A stretch of 64,000 bases of DNA, taken from the NCBI GenBank assembly GCA_027946365.1, contig JAPEUQ010000003.1, positions 1,984,001-2,048,000 on the forward strand, written 5' to 3'. This document shows, in pieces, positions 34,151 through 47,000 of this stretch. Under the pieces are notes generated by a model that saw only the letters and a program-made list of their open reading frames with translations, ran no database searches and was not told the DNA's origin. Source of the stretch: Kalmusia sp. IMI 367209 (lineage: Eukaryota > Ascomycota > Dothideomycetes > Pleosporales > Didymosphaeriaceae). How positions within the stretch are numbered: the stretch's first letter is position 1; each line of letters starts with the position of its first letter. The translations under genes were made by a program, and so were the position numbers.

Positions 34151-36470
34151 CACTACATTGTTTAGCACAGATAGGGAGGTGTGGATGCCTGCATGGTCTA
34201 ATCATCCGAGGGCGGAAACACTGCAATCCTTAGCCCCGACAAGGAGGTAGAGGAGACCAAAGCGGATACGAAGCACTGCGCCATCAGGTGGTCGACTTGG
34301 CTCGTTTCGTCCAATTAAAATCCTTATTTGCATTGATGCAATGATTTCTAGCCCCGAAGAGGAGCTATGGTAGGAAAGAAGCGAATCAAATCCCGATACC
34401 AACAGTGTGGCAGTGTGGTAGTGGTGTACTCACCGGTGCAGCTTCGTGGACTCAATAACGGGCCTTCCGCTTCAACAAAATGATTTTGCCGAGCCTGCAC
34501 TGCAATCTTTGGCGCCGACGAGGAGATGTCTATACGAAAGGCAGCGAATCAGAGTTCATCATCGTCAATACGGTAGTGGTACTCTCACCGGTTACGAGTC
34601 ATACCGCGTATGTGGCTTTGCATGACAATCGTCGAGAATGCATCCTGCAAGGCGTATACCCCGAGCATGAGGCATTTACATTGCAATCTCAGCGTCGACG
34701 AGGAGGTAGTGCTGCTTCGGGCTTGACATGAGGGCTGTGTGGCAGTAAGGCTGGATTCCACTGCATTACGGTTGAGCAACCCCCATAACAGCCTGGGTTG
34801 TGCGTATATTGATCATTGTCTTGAGGAACTTTCTTGCTCTAATTCTCGTTGCTGATTTGCTGACATTCATGTCAATGTGCGTAAAACTCTTCACTGAAAT
34901 TTAAGTCTTGATGAGGAGATGTGCGTGTATGGATGACGCCAGAAGTTTCGGTGCAGTCATTGGCTGGTTCAGATGGCACAATTTTGCCTCCACTACAATG
35001 CCCAATGCCGACGACCAGTCGATATGGCTAAGAATCAGCCTTTCGATGTAAGCAGTGATATACTTGGGGCGTCGAGCCTTGTTACCGAGAAAATATCTAA
35101 GCACGAGCTTCTCGCTTCACTATTCAGTCACTACGAGTATAGAACTCCTATAGAAGCATCTGTGAGTCTGGTTGCAGAAGACTGCACAGATCGAAGTTAT
35201 GTTTGATTGCACTACAATATCTAGCACAGATCAGGAGGCGGCAAACCTTAGGCAGAGCAAAATTGGCTCTGCTGGCCGACGTTGCCCCGTAGAATTAATT
35301 TACCAATACCTTCTTTAGTATTGATAAGCCCTTACTCGTGCCTTAGGCTCAAACATACGCTCCAGAACTTCACTACTGTCCAAAGCATCGCCTGACACTG
35401 CATCCTCAAAGAGAGTAGCGGAGTGTCGTTCTTCAGTGTGATCTGTCCTCTGATGCGAAACCATATAGACACACATGAACGAAATGTGAATATGCACTGC
35501 AATTCTTAGCGTCAAGCGGGAGTTAGCGATGCAGCCGTAGAAGGCTAATGCATGCACCTCCGGTGGAGGGTGAGCGGTGTCGACACTGCAATCTCTAGCC
35601 CCGACGAGGGGCTATGCATGCTGGCTCAATCTTCTGCTTAGTCCCAAGGACATGTTTCGCAAAACATGTCATTTCATCGCGATTTCAGCGCCAAAGAAGA
35701 AGTGTGGCGGAGGTAGAGGATCTGGAAACGGTGGAAAGGTTGAAGGTCGGCGCGAAATGGGTAGACTAAGGTCTCCATCATAAGTGAGTAGCGTTTTGAA
35801 GAGAGCGAGTATGGAAACGGCTTCTAGATGGATGTGCACTACATCCTTAGCGTGGACGGGGAATCGATGGTACGCATGGGAGAGAATAGCACAAGATCTT
35901 GGTGAAATAACAATAAAATGTTAAAAACAGATAGGCATGTATCAATGTGTGAGGATTGCACTCGGTTGATGTCACAAAATACAGCGTTGAATTTGGTGAA
36001 TAGCTCTTCAACCATGTTCCAGCATCGGACATAGCCCGGAAGAGAGTATGAGACGGAGTGACCGTCTTCGGATCTAAAGTTTTCCCTTCATCGAATTTAC
36101 TCCTAGCAAGAACGTATGTTCGTAGCAACTTCAGCCCCGGATGAAACATCGTAGTCTTACCGAAGAACTACAAACGTGCAGCTGCGAAAACATAACGGGA
36201 AAATCCATCCGCAAACAGTCACGCTTCGTCATCCACCTCTCAGCCGCACACACCGCCACTTCGTCTGACACCATCCATGTCCTAATCCATCAGACAAGGC
36301 TGTTACAGCATCAAAATCTCTCGAATGACTTAAGCTCTATTCTTCGAACCCACGCTCTTTGTGAATAACATATTCCACACCCGCAACGTGGTTATCAATG
36401 AAGATGGACCCATGAGAGTTGCGGTGACGGGCAAGCTACACTGCAATTTTAGCGCATCTGAGGCGTACGC
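34151..36470 (+). repeat. Irregular array of about 13 diverged copies of a ~33-bp element
   Basis: Copies read approximately CACTGCAATCTCTAG followed by CCCCGACGAGGAGGT. They start near 34151, 34219, 34335, 34498, 34679, 34892, 34991 (weak), 35210, 35495, 35584, 35675 (weak), 35837 and 36439, all on the plus strand. Gaps range from about 70 to 600 bp. Some flanks are also related: after the copies at 34335 and 34498 both continue with a GCGAATCA word and then GGTAGTGGT and CTCACCGG, so the underlying unit is larger than 33 bp and has decayed. No long open frame crosses the array. The TAG|C-GA(C/G)GAGGAG|GT look of several copies recalls a tiny exon between an acceptor and a donor, but this is speculative. 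It is not a tandem satellite or a CRISPR array. Confidence 0.6.
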
Positions 36471-38218
36471 GGCGGTACAAGGATTGAATGAGGGGTAAAA
36501 CTCGTACGACCCTCAGATATGCGGTGCGAGTGTATGACTGGAAGAGACTGCACTTTCTGCAAGATCTTGTCGTGAAGGATAACTAAGATTCGTACCGGCG
36601 GACTGCATGGCGGTCACGGACATGCGGAGAGGGTGTGGGCGATGTGGTCTTTGTGCTGAGAACTGAAGTCGAGAAGGATATTGTTGCTATGTTGGGAATT
36701 AGATCAGGATAGATTGAGCAATTTTCCCTTGCGAACGATCTTTTTCCACTGCTTGAGTGAGCTGTGCATTGTTCGTTTACCACTGGAGTGGAGTGCGTGG
36801 GAGATGGCAGACTTCACGCCCTCAGATGCAAGACACCATACGCTAAGTAACAACAGGCTACTTTTTACATTGTATGGTATTCTGAAAATGTGATCAACTC
36901 TTACGTCCTCAGAGATAGAGAAGCTAGACACTACGTCCAATATTGCATATCTGACACCATGAAATGTTCCAGAATGACTCGAGCTGGATCTTGCAAACTT
37001 GAAACAATCCTGGATATCTGATATTGTCTATCTCGGTGCCTTAGCGAGACTACAAATGATCGATGATATAATTTTGTGATTGTTAGGCTGTCCAAGCCAA
37101 TGGTTTATGTGTTTCCTGCCTTGATACACTATCTGGACAATGGCGTTGCCAATAACCCAATGCAACTGGCATTATTCGACATCTTTTTATCAGGATACGT
37201 CGTAGAAGTATTTCTCTAGCTAGAAGATCGTATCATTTGTAAATAGAACCTTCAAAGCAGAGAGTAACTTGTGCGTTGTTCCCACTGGGTTGAATGCTCT
37301 CAAGCAATCAGAAATCGAAGACGACGAATCTTGCTCTCAAGTCATACGACACAAAAACAGCATATTACGGTTTCACCCCACCCTGAAGTAAACATATTAT
37401 AATTACAAGAAAATATCCAACCCTACCCACTCCGATCCAACCATCTCATGCCCAAGATCCAAAATGCAAATGCTAAACACCGCGTCCAAAGTCGAGAACC
37501 GCATTACACATGCACACGCTACAAAGGGTAGTCGCATCTATTGCCGCCGCACTCACACACACAAAGCCCCCAACGTCAAGCGCAAAAAAATCAGATGTGC
37601 AAATCTTCGCTCCCTTACTACCTCCCCCCTCTCTCTTGCCTAAGCATGTCCATTGAAATTTTCCGCGAGCCTATCGAACTTCCTCCCACCGCCCTCGAAG
37701 GAGACGAGAATGTGCTCAACCTCCTTTTCGAACTGTCACCGCACTTTGCTTGGAACGAAAAACGTACTCCGGAGTAAGCAAACACCTGTAACCACTATGC
37801 GCAGGCTTTCGAGAATTATCGGCAACGGAAGTATGGTAGTCGGAAAGAATGATATCGGCCTCACAGGGCGGCCCTGAATCTGAACATGAGCACCATCCGA
37901 ACTGTCATCAGACGGAGTCTGCGATTCGTCTTGTTGACGTCCATAGATGGCCTCTTCGAAGTCGAGCTGGAGTCCAGAAAGTCGAAATAGCCTTGAGCAT
38001 TAGGTTATGAAGCTAGAACATTATGCTCTTTTGTGTCAAGAAGAAAACCTTGACAGGGAAGGAAAACATGACACTTGTGAAGGAAAAATGACCCCAAACG
38101 CTAAAAGTCAATGCACCATAGATGCCCACATGATAGGTAACAAATACAAGAAACGAGGACAAAATCCAAAGTAGATCCAAATGAAAATGCAAAAGATGGT
38201 AGGTGCGTGAAGAGCAAG
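36471..38218. other. Gene-poor interval
   Basis: About 1.7 kb with no supported gene. The right end should contain the 3' UTR of the minus-strand gene ending at 38219. Two overlapping plus-strand frames near 37541-37877 are short and unrecognised. Confidence 0.4.
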
Positions 38219-41074
38219 CTAAAGTCCATCAATACCACGAACTAGATCGCGCAACGAGCCCCCTTCGTCAGTTTTCGGTGCTCCGTTCACTGCGAATTTG
38301 CTCTTCCGCGCGGCCATCTTGCCCCACCCGTCGTCATCGTCTTCTTGTGCTACAGGGGATTTTGACTTTAGCGTCGCCTTGATCATCGCGGGATTTTGGC
38401 TGCCGGATGCCTGCAGGGTCATCGAAGAGCTGGATTTCGCATCGTTGTGGGTTTGTACAGGTCGGTAGCGCGCGGAGAGACCAATGTTTGACCGCTCGGA
38501 GGGCGCTATGGAGGGCGTGTAGCCGTTTAGGGGTGGTGGTGGTGTCATAGTGCCACCCATTGGCGTGGAGAAGGGACGCGGCGGTTGTCCAGGTTGCTGG
38601 TTGCTGACCGGCATTATAGACATTGGTCGCTGACCGGATGGTATGTTAAGGAAGCTGGGAGCAGCCATTGACATGCGGGGATCCTGTTGTTGCGGCATCT
38701 GGTTGTTGGGAAACGCCATTGACATCCGTGGGTCCGACATGTTGCTGGGGAATGCCATCGACATGCGCGGATCTTGCGAATGTTGCATCTGCATCTGTTG
38801 GATTTGAAATTGCTGCGCCGCAAGCATCTGCTGCATCTGTTGGAATTGTTGCATCTGCATCATGTCGTTTTGTTGCATGGGGTACCCCATTTGGCCGCCC
38901 ATCATAGGCATTCCCATAGGGCTTCCCATTGGGCCTCCCATCATATTCATATTCATACCCATACCTGGCATCCCATTCATCATAGACATACGAGTGTTTG
39001 GTCCAGTCTGGATAGGTGGATTCATCTGCGCCCCAAGCATGCCAGTGAACGGCCCTTCTTGTGGTTTCTTGCTAGATGCACCTCCCATGTACTTCTGTTT
39101 TGTCATATCTCGCATGTGGATCTGCTCGACTAATGATGGCGCCGACAGCTGCGGCTCGGGATAGCCCATCATGGGCATGTGCATAGCACTAACGGAGTCT
39201 CCAGCCACCGACGCAGGGCCACGGCTGAATCCCAAAGATTCGCGGTTCGTAGGTCGAACCAACCCTCCGCCGATGAACGATGCGTGGGGATCGTCTGGGA
39301 GGTTTCGTGCAAAAACTGGCCGGAATGCCTGAGAAGCTCGATTGTCGCCGGCCCCAGCTGAAGCTGGACGCTCTGGAAAGTAGGAAGGCATAGCGTTGGC
39401 GGGTTGCGCAGGTGCCTTGTTGCGAGATGCGCTGGGGAAGCCGTGTTGAGCGAGTATGCCAAGTGGGACATCTTCATCTTCCCACTCGTCGGCTTGTAAC
39501 GACGTTTCGGATGGAAAGCTCATGGAGAAAGGTTCGTTGCTACCATCGGGACGACCGACATTTCCGGGCGCAGTGGTTGTCCGACGCATTGTCTCCCTTG
39601 CTAGATCCATTTGCTGCTTCTTCCGCCTAGCTATTGCCTCCTGCGCTGCTCTCTCCTGTGCCTCTTCCTCATCTTCGTAATCGTCTTCATCTGAGCTCTC
39701 CTGCGATTGTACCATCGCACGTTGTTGTTGTGCGCGAAACTCTGCCTGCGTCATGACGCGTCGACCTGAATCGTTCGCGGGAGGCTGGGGACGGGGCTCC
39801 GCCTTCGGAGCTGGTATAGCCGGTTTGGGTAGAGGAGTCTGCTTTTGTGTTGGCGACGAGAACATATTATCATCCTCATCTCTGGAGATGGGAGAAGCCG
39901 CTGCACGCAATGCGGCTTTTGGTGTGGATATGTCGGATGTGGATCGAGACGAAAGAGGCGTTTCCAGCGACGCGGCGGACGAGGACGAGACGGAGGTAGG
40001 TTCTTGCTCCGGGGAGCTTTCGCGGAGTGATTTTCGAGACATGACGGATTTGCGTACTACGGACGCGTCGTTGTCGACGTAGTCGTTAGTGCCGTTCATT
40101 TCTGGGCTGTAAGAGGCTACAGGCGCGTACTGCCCGTACTTGTGGGGAGGAACAGGGGGCGGTGGAGAGTCATCATCGGGCGAACGAGGAGATGACATAA
40201 GATTATCAGCAGAACCACGGGAATCCCATGATTTCAGTGGAGCCTCAACCTCCAGCTTGCGGTCAATCTTAATTGGTTCCGCGTGGAATGTTCGTTTCCC
40301 CGCAAGGAGCGAACGACCAGGGGACTCAACAACCCGTTCAGGTGACCCTTTGCGATCGATTCCACTGAAAAGGTCGTCGAAGCTGGTAGAACCAAAGTTC
40401 ATGTCCGCGTCCAGCGTCGGCGGTTTCGCGGTACTGGCATAACTCGACGATGTCATCGCGCGAACGCGTCCAAATCCCCCAATAGGCGATGTTGGCTCGC
40501 CAAATCGTGATTCTGAAGGCGGTGGCGCAGGCAGTTGTTTCTTGTATGAATGTGCAGACAAGCCGCTCGGCGAACTGCCGTGCTGCGTCAGGTGCGGTCT
40601 CGGGATAGCGAAGATGTTGTCGTTCGAGTCTGCATCGGCAGAGGATGGCAGTGTAGAGGTCGATCCAAATTGACCATTGTTATACGGCCGCGAGGACTGC
40701 GTTCCACTGCTCGACTTGCTATCTCTGCGATTTCCATCAGCTGCGGAGGTTGGGCTGGGTGAGCTATAGGCATACCGCTTCGAGGACCCGGGCGAATCTT
40801 CATCGATCGAGCGATTGCGCTGTTTGTTGCCAGCGCTGAAGCTGCTGAATGGCCTGAATTTGGAGGCGGCCTTCTCCTGAGCTCTACGCTTCTCTTCCAT
40901 CTTGCGCTTCTCTGCCTCGGTGGTGCTCATGAGACGGAAGCCTCCGCTAGAACTGGAAGGCGACTCGCCTCCAGCAGTAGCAGCGTCATGGGTAGGATGT
41001 GGTTTTGCCTCGTCCATTATGTTGCCCTGGGACTTGCGGCGCCCCCCAAAGCCTAACAAGCCAGTCTTCACCAT
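38219..41074 (-). CDS. 951-aa intrinsically disordered fungal protein, Met/Gln-rich
   Basis: Single uninterrupted reading frame from ATG 41074. The N-terminus MVKTGLLGFGGRRKSQ is followed by a charged helix (TEAEKRKMEEKRRAQEKAASKFRPF) and ~450 residues of Ser/Pro-rich disorder. A coiled-coil-like acidic/basic block (DDYEDEEEAQERAAQEAIARRKKQQ) precedes the short conserved-looking motif WEDEDVPLGILAQHGFPSA. Then come SLVEQIHMRDMTKQKYMGG and GPFTGMLGAQMNPP, a Met/Gly tract and a Gln/Met tract with repeated DPRMSMAFP units (three copies), and a C-terminal DDDDGWGKMAARKSKF plus SLRDLVRGIDGL. No enzyme domain is visible. The prion-like Gln/Met tract suggests a scaffold or assembly role, but that is inference. 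I know no gene name for it. Confidence 0.82.
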   Translation of the reverse strand: MVKTGLLGFGGRRKSQGNIMDEAKPHPTHDAATAGGESPSSSSGGFRLMSTTEAEKRKMEEKRRAQEKAASKFRPFSSFSAGNKQRNRSIDEDSPGSSKRYAYSSPSPTSAADGNRRDSKSSSGTQSSRPYNNGQFGSTSTLPSSADADSNDNIFAIPRPHLTQHGSSPSGLSAHSYKKQLPAPPPSESRFGEPTSPIGGFGRVRAMTSSSYASTAKPPTLDADMNFGSTSFDDLFSGIDRKGSPERVVESPGRSLLAGKRTFHAEPIKIDRKLEVEAPLKSWDSRGSADNLMSSPRSPDDDSPPPPVPPHKYGQYAPVASYSPEMNGTNDYVDNDASVVRKSVMSRKSLRESSPEQEPTSVSSSSAASLETPLSSRSTSDISTPKAALRAAASPISRDEDDNMFSSPTQKQTPLPKPAIPAPKAEPRPQPPANDSGRRVMTQAEFRAQQQRAMVQSQESSDEDDYEDEEEAQERAAQEAIARRKKQQMDLARETMRRTTTAPGNVGRPDGSNEPFSMSFPSETSLQADEWEDEDVPLGILAQHGFPSASRNKAPAQPANAMPSYFPERPASAGAGDNRASQAFRPVFARNLPDDPHASFIGGGLVRPTNRESLGFSRGPASVAGDSVSAMHMPMMGYPEPQLSAPSLVEQIHMRDMTKQKYMGGASSKKPQEGPFTGMLGAQMNPPIQTGPNTRMSMMNGMPGMGMNMNMMGGPMGSPMGMPMMGGQMGYPMQQNDMMQMQQFQQMQQMLAAQQFQIQQMQMQHSQDPRMSMAFPSNMSDPRMSMAFPNNQMPQQQDPRMSMAAPSFLNIPSGQRPMSIMPVSNQQPGQPPRPFSTPMGGTMTPPPPLNGYTPSIAPSERSNIGLSARYRPVQTHNDAKSSSSMTLQASGSQNPAMIKATLKSKSPVAQEDDDDGWGKMAARKSKFAVNGAPKTDEGGSLRDLVRGIDGL

Positions 41075-44000
41075 GGTGTAATGTTCGTAGAGAATTGGAG
41101 GCAGCTATGTTGGCCCCGAGCCTAGACTGCCTATGATATAATGATGGGCCGACGCATACGGCGGCGGAGATGTGGGTTGAGGGGTTTGCTATGTGTGAGC
41201 GTCGTGTGGCGAACTGTGAGCTCGACGGAGTGAAAACGAGAGGCTGGTCTGAATTCTGTGGCGCTAAGTTAGCAACCCACAATCAGTGAATAGTCTGTGT
41301 AGCGTGTTTCGCAGAAGATGGTTGCGTGTATACAATGCTGAACCTGTGATAGTGATCGTGGAGTCTCCACGTTGGGATTGCGGAGTTTCCACGTCATATC
41401 GGTCGATCCTACAATGCCCAAAGCAGATGCACCCCGATCATCGTCGACTGAGAGAGGGCAATTGCACCTCCTGACAACTCCGCCGGGCGGTTTCGAATGG
41501 AGGTGAGCCGGAGGTGCGGTCGTCGGGGTCGTTGCTCGTGCGGTTTCGGGAGGCCGCCGGGGGTAGGGGTAACGCAAGCAGCAGCGACTTACCAGACACA
41601 CAGGAGCGGGTTGCAGCCGATGCGGTGCTCGGTGGTAGCGTCGATGTCAATGAGGGACTTGAGAGGGGAGTGGGAAGCGAGCTGGACGGCTTGAGCTGGC
41701 AGGGCGAAGGAGGAGAGGAGACGTTGGCGAGCACGGGCCTTCCAAAAGTTCAAATGATGCTGGTCGCGGAGCGGACGACTCGCCGTGGGATGATGCGCCT
41801 GCTGGCCTGCTTGAAAAGAATCGGCCGATTACCGATGCAGCAGACTTGTCAATCCGTGCAGCAGCCTGATCCGGAGCAGGCCCACAAGAAAAAGTCGGGC
41901 GTCTCAGTGGCACTGGCATGTACTGTAGCTCATGAGAAGAAGGTCGTCCCCACAGCGTCCGGCAACAGCTTGAAGAGGAGACGCACAGCAGCGCCAACGC
42001 CTCTCGTGCATGCGCCTGGCGCTCTCGATTACAGCGCCGGCCCCAGTCCCACCACGCCGCTTGGCTGAGGCAATAGACAATAGACTAGCCGTCATGTAAG
42101 CAGAGGTTAGACAGGCGGCACAGGCCCGCCATCCCTGAACCCTCGCGCCCTCGGTGCTCTAATTTTATATGTAGTGGGTCCCTTCCATCCAGGGTCAGGG
42201 ACCGCCGCTAACAAGCTCGACGATCGAAGGCTTGACGCTCGACGCCCACAAAAACGACGCTCGCCAGGTCGACACACGGCGAAGACAGGCTCCCGGGCGA
42301 GGCCTTGCGGTCGAGGTTTCAGGCGAATGTCAGCTCGAGTCCTCCCTGTCGACGCACCGCGTCTAGGAGGCGGCTCCGTGGCGACAAGCGTAGATCACAA
42401 CGACCACGGGCCCCAGCCTCTGAAGTATTGCCTCTCCTAGCGGCGGCTCTGTGCTCTATACAGGACAGCGGGACTGCCAAACAAGTGTCTTTCTCGGCGG
42501 TAATGCATCGAAAAATGGCAGCTAGGGCGAAGGCAGCATGGAACAGCAACAGGATTGGGCATTCAGGCTTGAATCCCCCCTGCGAATTTCATCATTCCCG
42601 CACGCCGCCGAGCAGCATATGATATTGTTGCTCGAGTTGCGCATACGAACGATACGCGATGTGCGCCGCATTCGCTAACTTCCGGCGCTGGTTGCGTGCC
42701 TGACAATCGCTCCGAATCCAGCGGTTGCTTCCCAGCCTCACCACCATGTCCACCACGCCCTTAGCACGCGAAGGACACCCTTTGCAACACCAGCCTGCCT
42801 GCACCTCGGGCGGCCACGCGCGGCTCACCACCACCACCATCACCACCCCCAGCCCACACATGAACACACGAGCACAACCGGCCCGCCAGTCACCGCTCCG
42901 AGAAGCTGCCCGTGGCGACGCCGAGCCTGCTCTATGCCACCAGCACAGGCCTTCCCATGGCCCAAAACGGCTACGACTCTCCTGGAGGCTGCAGCCGTCC
43001 ACATCCACCTTCCAGCCTCATCCATATCCTAGCTGACCAGCACCAACTCTGTCAAAAACCCCGGCCATGGCAACAGCTCGACTTTGCTGAGCGCAGCGGA
43101 TCATTATGACCTGGCGGAGCTTCCAGAGGGGACGCGCAATCGCCCCGCCTTTCCCCCATTTGTTGTTGTGGGGAAGATACACTGGGACCGACGACCTCAT
43201 TCTTACCGAAGGTCCCGTGAGTAGTCGCATTTGATGTGTGCCGACTCCTTGGATACCCCACCTAGTCGGCGGTGTGTGCTGGTCCTTGGAGCTGCACGAT
43301 GTTACCGACGGTGCGCCGCCCGGGTCGTTCGCCAACCGTTCTCACCAACCCCCGGCCAGACCCCTCCTCGTGGAACGTCCCGCAGCATCGTATAGATGAC
43401 GCCGTCGAGCGTTAGCTTTCCCGCCTTCTTTTCTGTCCAACCTCCTCTCACAACATCCAGCACGCCCAGGGTTGATCGCGCGATCGACTACTGCATTACG
43501 CGCATCCACCTTGCATCTGTTCCGAGCGGCTTGAGATGAAAATGGTGTTCATCATCGGAGCACTATAATCTATGTTGTCGATCTGTGCAGTTCTCCGACG
43601 GTCGGCACTCCTACCTGCATGTCTCAAGGTTTAATGCAGTAACTAATGCTCTTTGGCTCCCAACAGCGGCCTTCGTAGGTCTTCTGTTGGCTGACAGGTA
43701 TTCTCGTCATGGCACAGCCGTCACGCCTGCTTTCCGGATGCGATGAGTTGCTGGGTGTGTGCTGTCATAACTTCCCAACCACATGAAGTCCTAGCAATTA
43801 ACGCCATACCAGCTGAACCGGCAATTACCGAGGAGGAGAAATTCATCAGTCAGCTTGGATAGCGTTTGCAGAATCCCGTTCTCATCGTGCACAGATATCA
43901 GGATTATGCTCTGCGACAGAGTGGAATCCAAATTGCTATGACTTATTTCAACGGAGCGAGCATCTCGTTCTTTTCTGCTGAAGTTGATCTTTGGAAAACA

Positions 44001-47000
44001 TCCATGGTTTCAAATTACGATTTTCGTGTCAGCCGCTTGCGTGTGACCTCTTAATATCGTGATTTGAGGTCATCGTCCGTCGCTCTCAGACACCTGAAAG
44101 ACGCTCATGGACATAAATATGAACTAGCAATGTTCGTAGGATCAAAAGTCGCTCTCATGGACTGATGCTGCTACTCTTCTCTGGTTTTCTGGATTATGTT
44201 CGCTACAGCTTTGAACACTATCAGATATGAGCGATTCTGGAGCATCATGGATTGGTGAGATGCAGTACGTCTTCGCTCAGCTTCATATTTCGATACTCGT
44301 AGACTTCCTACGGGAAACGGTGCATACCTGTGCTCAGAACGAAGAAGAGATAGTTATGGTGGTATTCAAGTGGATTCCATCGTGGGGTATTAGCCTGGTC
44401 CGAGGTCTTTGTGGCGATGCAGAAGAATGGATTTATTCGACAATCGTGCACTGACATCCAGGTCACGTGCTTTATATGGCCTTGAAGATCGTACATGTCC
44501 CCAACAACGAGGGAACACGGTGTGTGAAATGCAATATCGATGCTGGACACTTGCTTGTCTCTAACAAAGTGCGGAAAGAATGCTGGAGCCAAGGGAAGAC
44601 TATGGATGCATTCCAGATCCATACAAAAACATCGATCGGAAATTCCAAGCTCATCATGCTCCCACACTAGAGACGAGCGCGGCACTTTTCAATAGCCATC
44701 GCATGGGTGTCTGGTAGACGGTGATTGGGCTAAGGTCCTCCAAAAGCTCCATCCGCTTCTGAGCGCGGTTCGTATCGTGCTGTGCGAAAAAGGCGAAATC
44801 CGCTCATGCGCATTGCTGATATCCTGCAACTCCTCACTTGTCCATTTTGCTGGATCACGCTTCTCTTTGAGGCAAGCCTCTTTCTGGAATACGGATTTAT
44901 TGCAGTCCTCTTGTTTCACTGAGAACTAGCATGGAGAATGCATACTATGGTTCGAGTTGACCCGCTGCATTCGATTTGCCTTCCCCATGAAGCTATAGCC
45001 ACGCATCCCTTCTGGAACACCGGCCGATCGTATCCAGGTGTATTGCCATTGCGCGTGATATGGATAATTGTAAGGGCTATTTGAAGGGTGGTTGTTACTG
45101 AGGGAAAATTCGGTATGGGTCCGGATTATTCATCGATGCCGTTCGGTACCTCCGCTCTATCCTTTAGTCCGATCAAATCTTTTCTGTCGAGATCGCTTCT
45201 CCGAGCGCAGCACGTTATGCAACACCCCTCGCACGTTATGAAGATACAATGCTGTACACAAAGCTCAATGCATCCGGGAATCTCTTGAAGCCATCCCGTA
45301 ATTTGTCGAACTCACAGGTCACGGGCCTTGATCACTTTGCCCATGGCTTATATCCAATCTAAGAGCTGCGGGTATACTTGTTCTTCGGGGTGTACTGGTC
45401 GAGCAGGCGTCGGGCGTCTTGAGATACACGTTAGCGGCGCTTGCTTTGGTATCAAAGAATGTACAGGAGAGGATGCGTGAGCTACTTCAGGTTGTGTACG
45501 AGGCGAGCAATCTGCATATACCTGTTCAGCCGCGGTGGCTTTGAATCTTTTTGAGGTTGGACTCGTGGTGCAGATAGTCGATGTCGTTTGAATTCGATCG
45601 ACGCCGGCCGTGCTATACAATGTCGGCCATTCATGGATCTAGACGCCTGCCTTCCAAGATCCGCGAGTCTTGTGATCATGGTGGTGCGCTTTGGTACGGT
45701 TGTTCGATGCGATGGCTCCCTTGCTCTCGGACGAAGCTGGCAAGGCTGGCGGGTTTCGCTGAAGGGAGGTTACTGAGACAAATGCCGCTTCTGCGTGATT
45801 CCACGTACCCGCTGTGGATGCGATAGCCGTGTTAGTTGAGCCGCTGGTAAGGTAGATTGGCGGAGCAGTCAACGCGGTGGCCGTCTCTCGCTCTCGCATG
45901 TAACCAGTGGTGGAGGCAAGCTTCCTGTGTCGAAGGCTATCGATGCGAAAGCGAATACGGACGCGCCTTTGGAGCGTGAGTACTATCGTTGCCGTCCTGT
46001 CAGTTCTGCTGTGTCAGCGTGGCGCATCCGCCGCTTTAGTACTGAGTCGCCATGGTTGCAACAAGAGAAGAGAGAAGCACCCCAACGTGCCTGAGTGGGA
46101 TCGTAGCAACAGCTGCAGGCCGGAGCTAATAAAGTAGGCTTCGGCTTGCGGATACAGACGTAGACGCAAGGTTCAGAGTCGCTTCCATGGTTGACGATGT
46201 GGTGGTGATGGGCGCGAGGATTGTCTCGTGCAGCCGAGGGCGGGCAGCGGCGCTGAAGGCATTTTTGCGTCGGAACAGTTCTCAGGCAGCTAAGTCCATG
46301 GTAGCCCACCACGACAAAGACCGGTCTCTATACTTCTGGACGATATTGAGTCTTCTGTCGATGGTCGTCGGTCTCAAGTTAGTGACTGGGCAAACTGCAG
46401 CAGTCCTGGGCCAGAGCAATGTTTTAGCAGCGGGATGTAAGAGAGATCTACCAATATTCGGCTTGCTTATGCCTATGGTGATCTTAGGCTTGCTGCTACT
46501 TTCGTAGAGGGCACCGCAGCAATTATCTCGAAAAGTGGCAGAGAGCAAGCTGTAACGCTGAAGGCTTTCTCACATCAGAGCGATGCCCCAGAAGATGTAG
46601 AGCAGGTCTACTAAGAGGGCGTCATTTCCCGTATACGCGTTGTGATCTCAGACCTGTCGTCACCGTCGTAGCTGGCCTTGCAGCGCGTTCAACCACAACA
46701 AGGGTTGTTCACACAGTTGATGGTAGAGCGGCAGTGAGGAGCTTGGAGCAGAAGGGCACCCTGCAACCCGTGGCAACACCCACTAAGCGTGCCGCACACA
46801 CACATCCAGTTGTAAATACCATCGCGTGCCTGCCTATCTCTGCAGTCAGTCTCCGCGTCCCCCCGTTTCATTATCCCCGCCCCACAACCCGATTGCTCCA
46901 CACACATCCTTTTTATGCTTCTATATAATCTGTCCAAGTAGCAGTTACCTTCGTCAAATGATTCTGTTCGCAGATGATGGCCCGCTGGCCCAGCGGTAAA

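Noticed and set aside
34151..36470. CRISPR-like reading of the repeat array
   Set aside because: The copies are diverged, spacing is irregular from 70 to 600 bp, no cas genes are present and the genome is fungal.
41514..42068. 184-codon plus-strand ORF
   Set aside because: It begins at GTG in GC-rich DNA, has no recognisable domain, and overlaps an equally long minus-strand frame.
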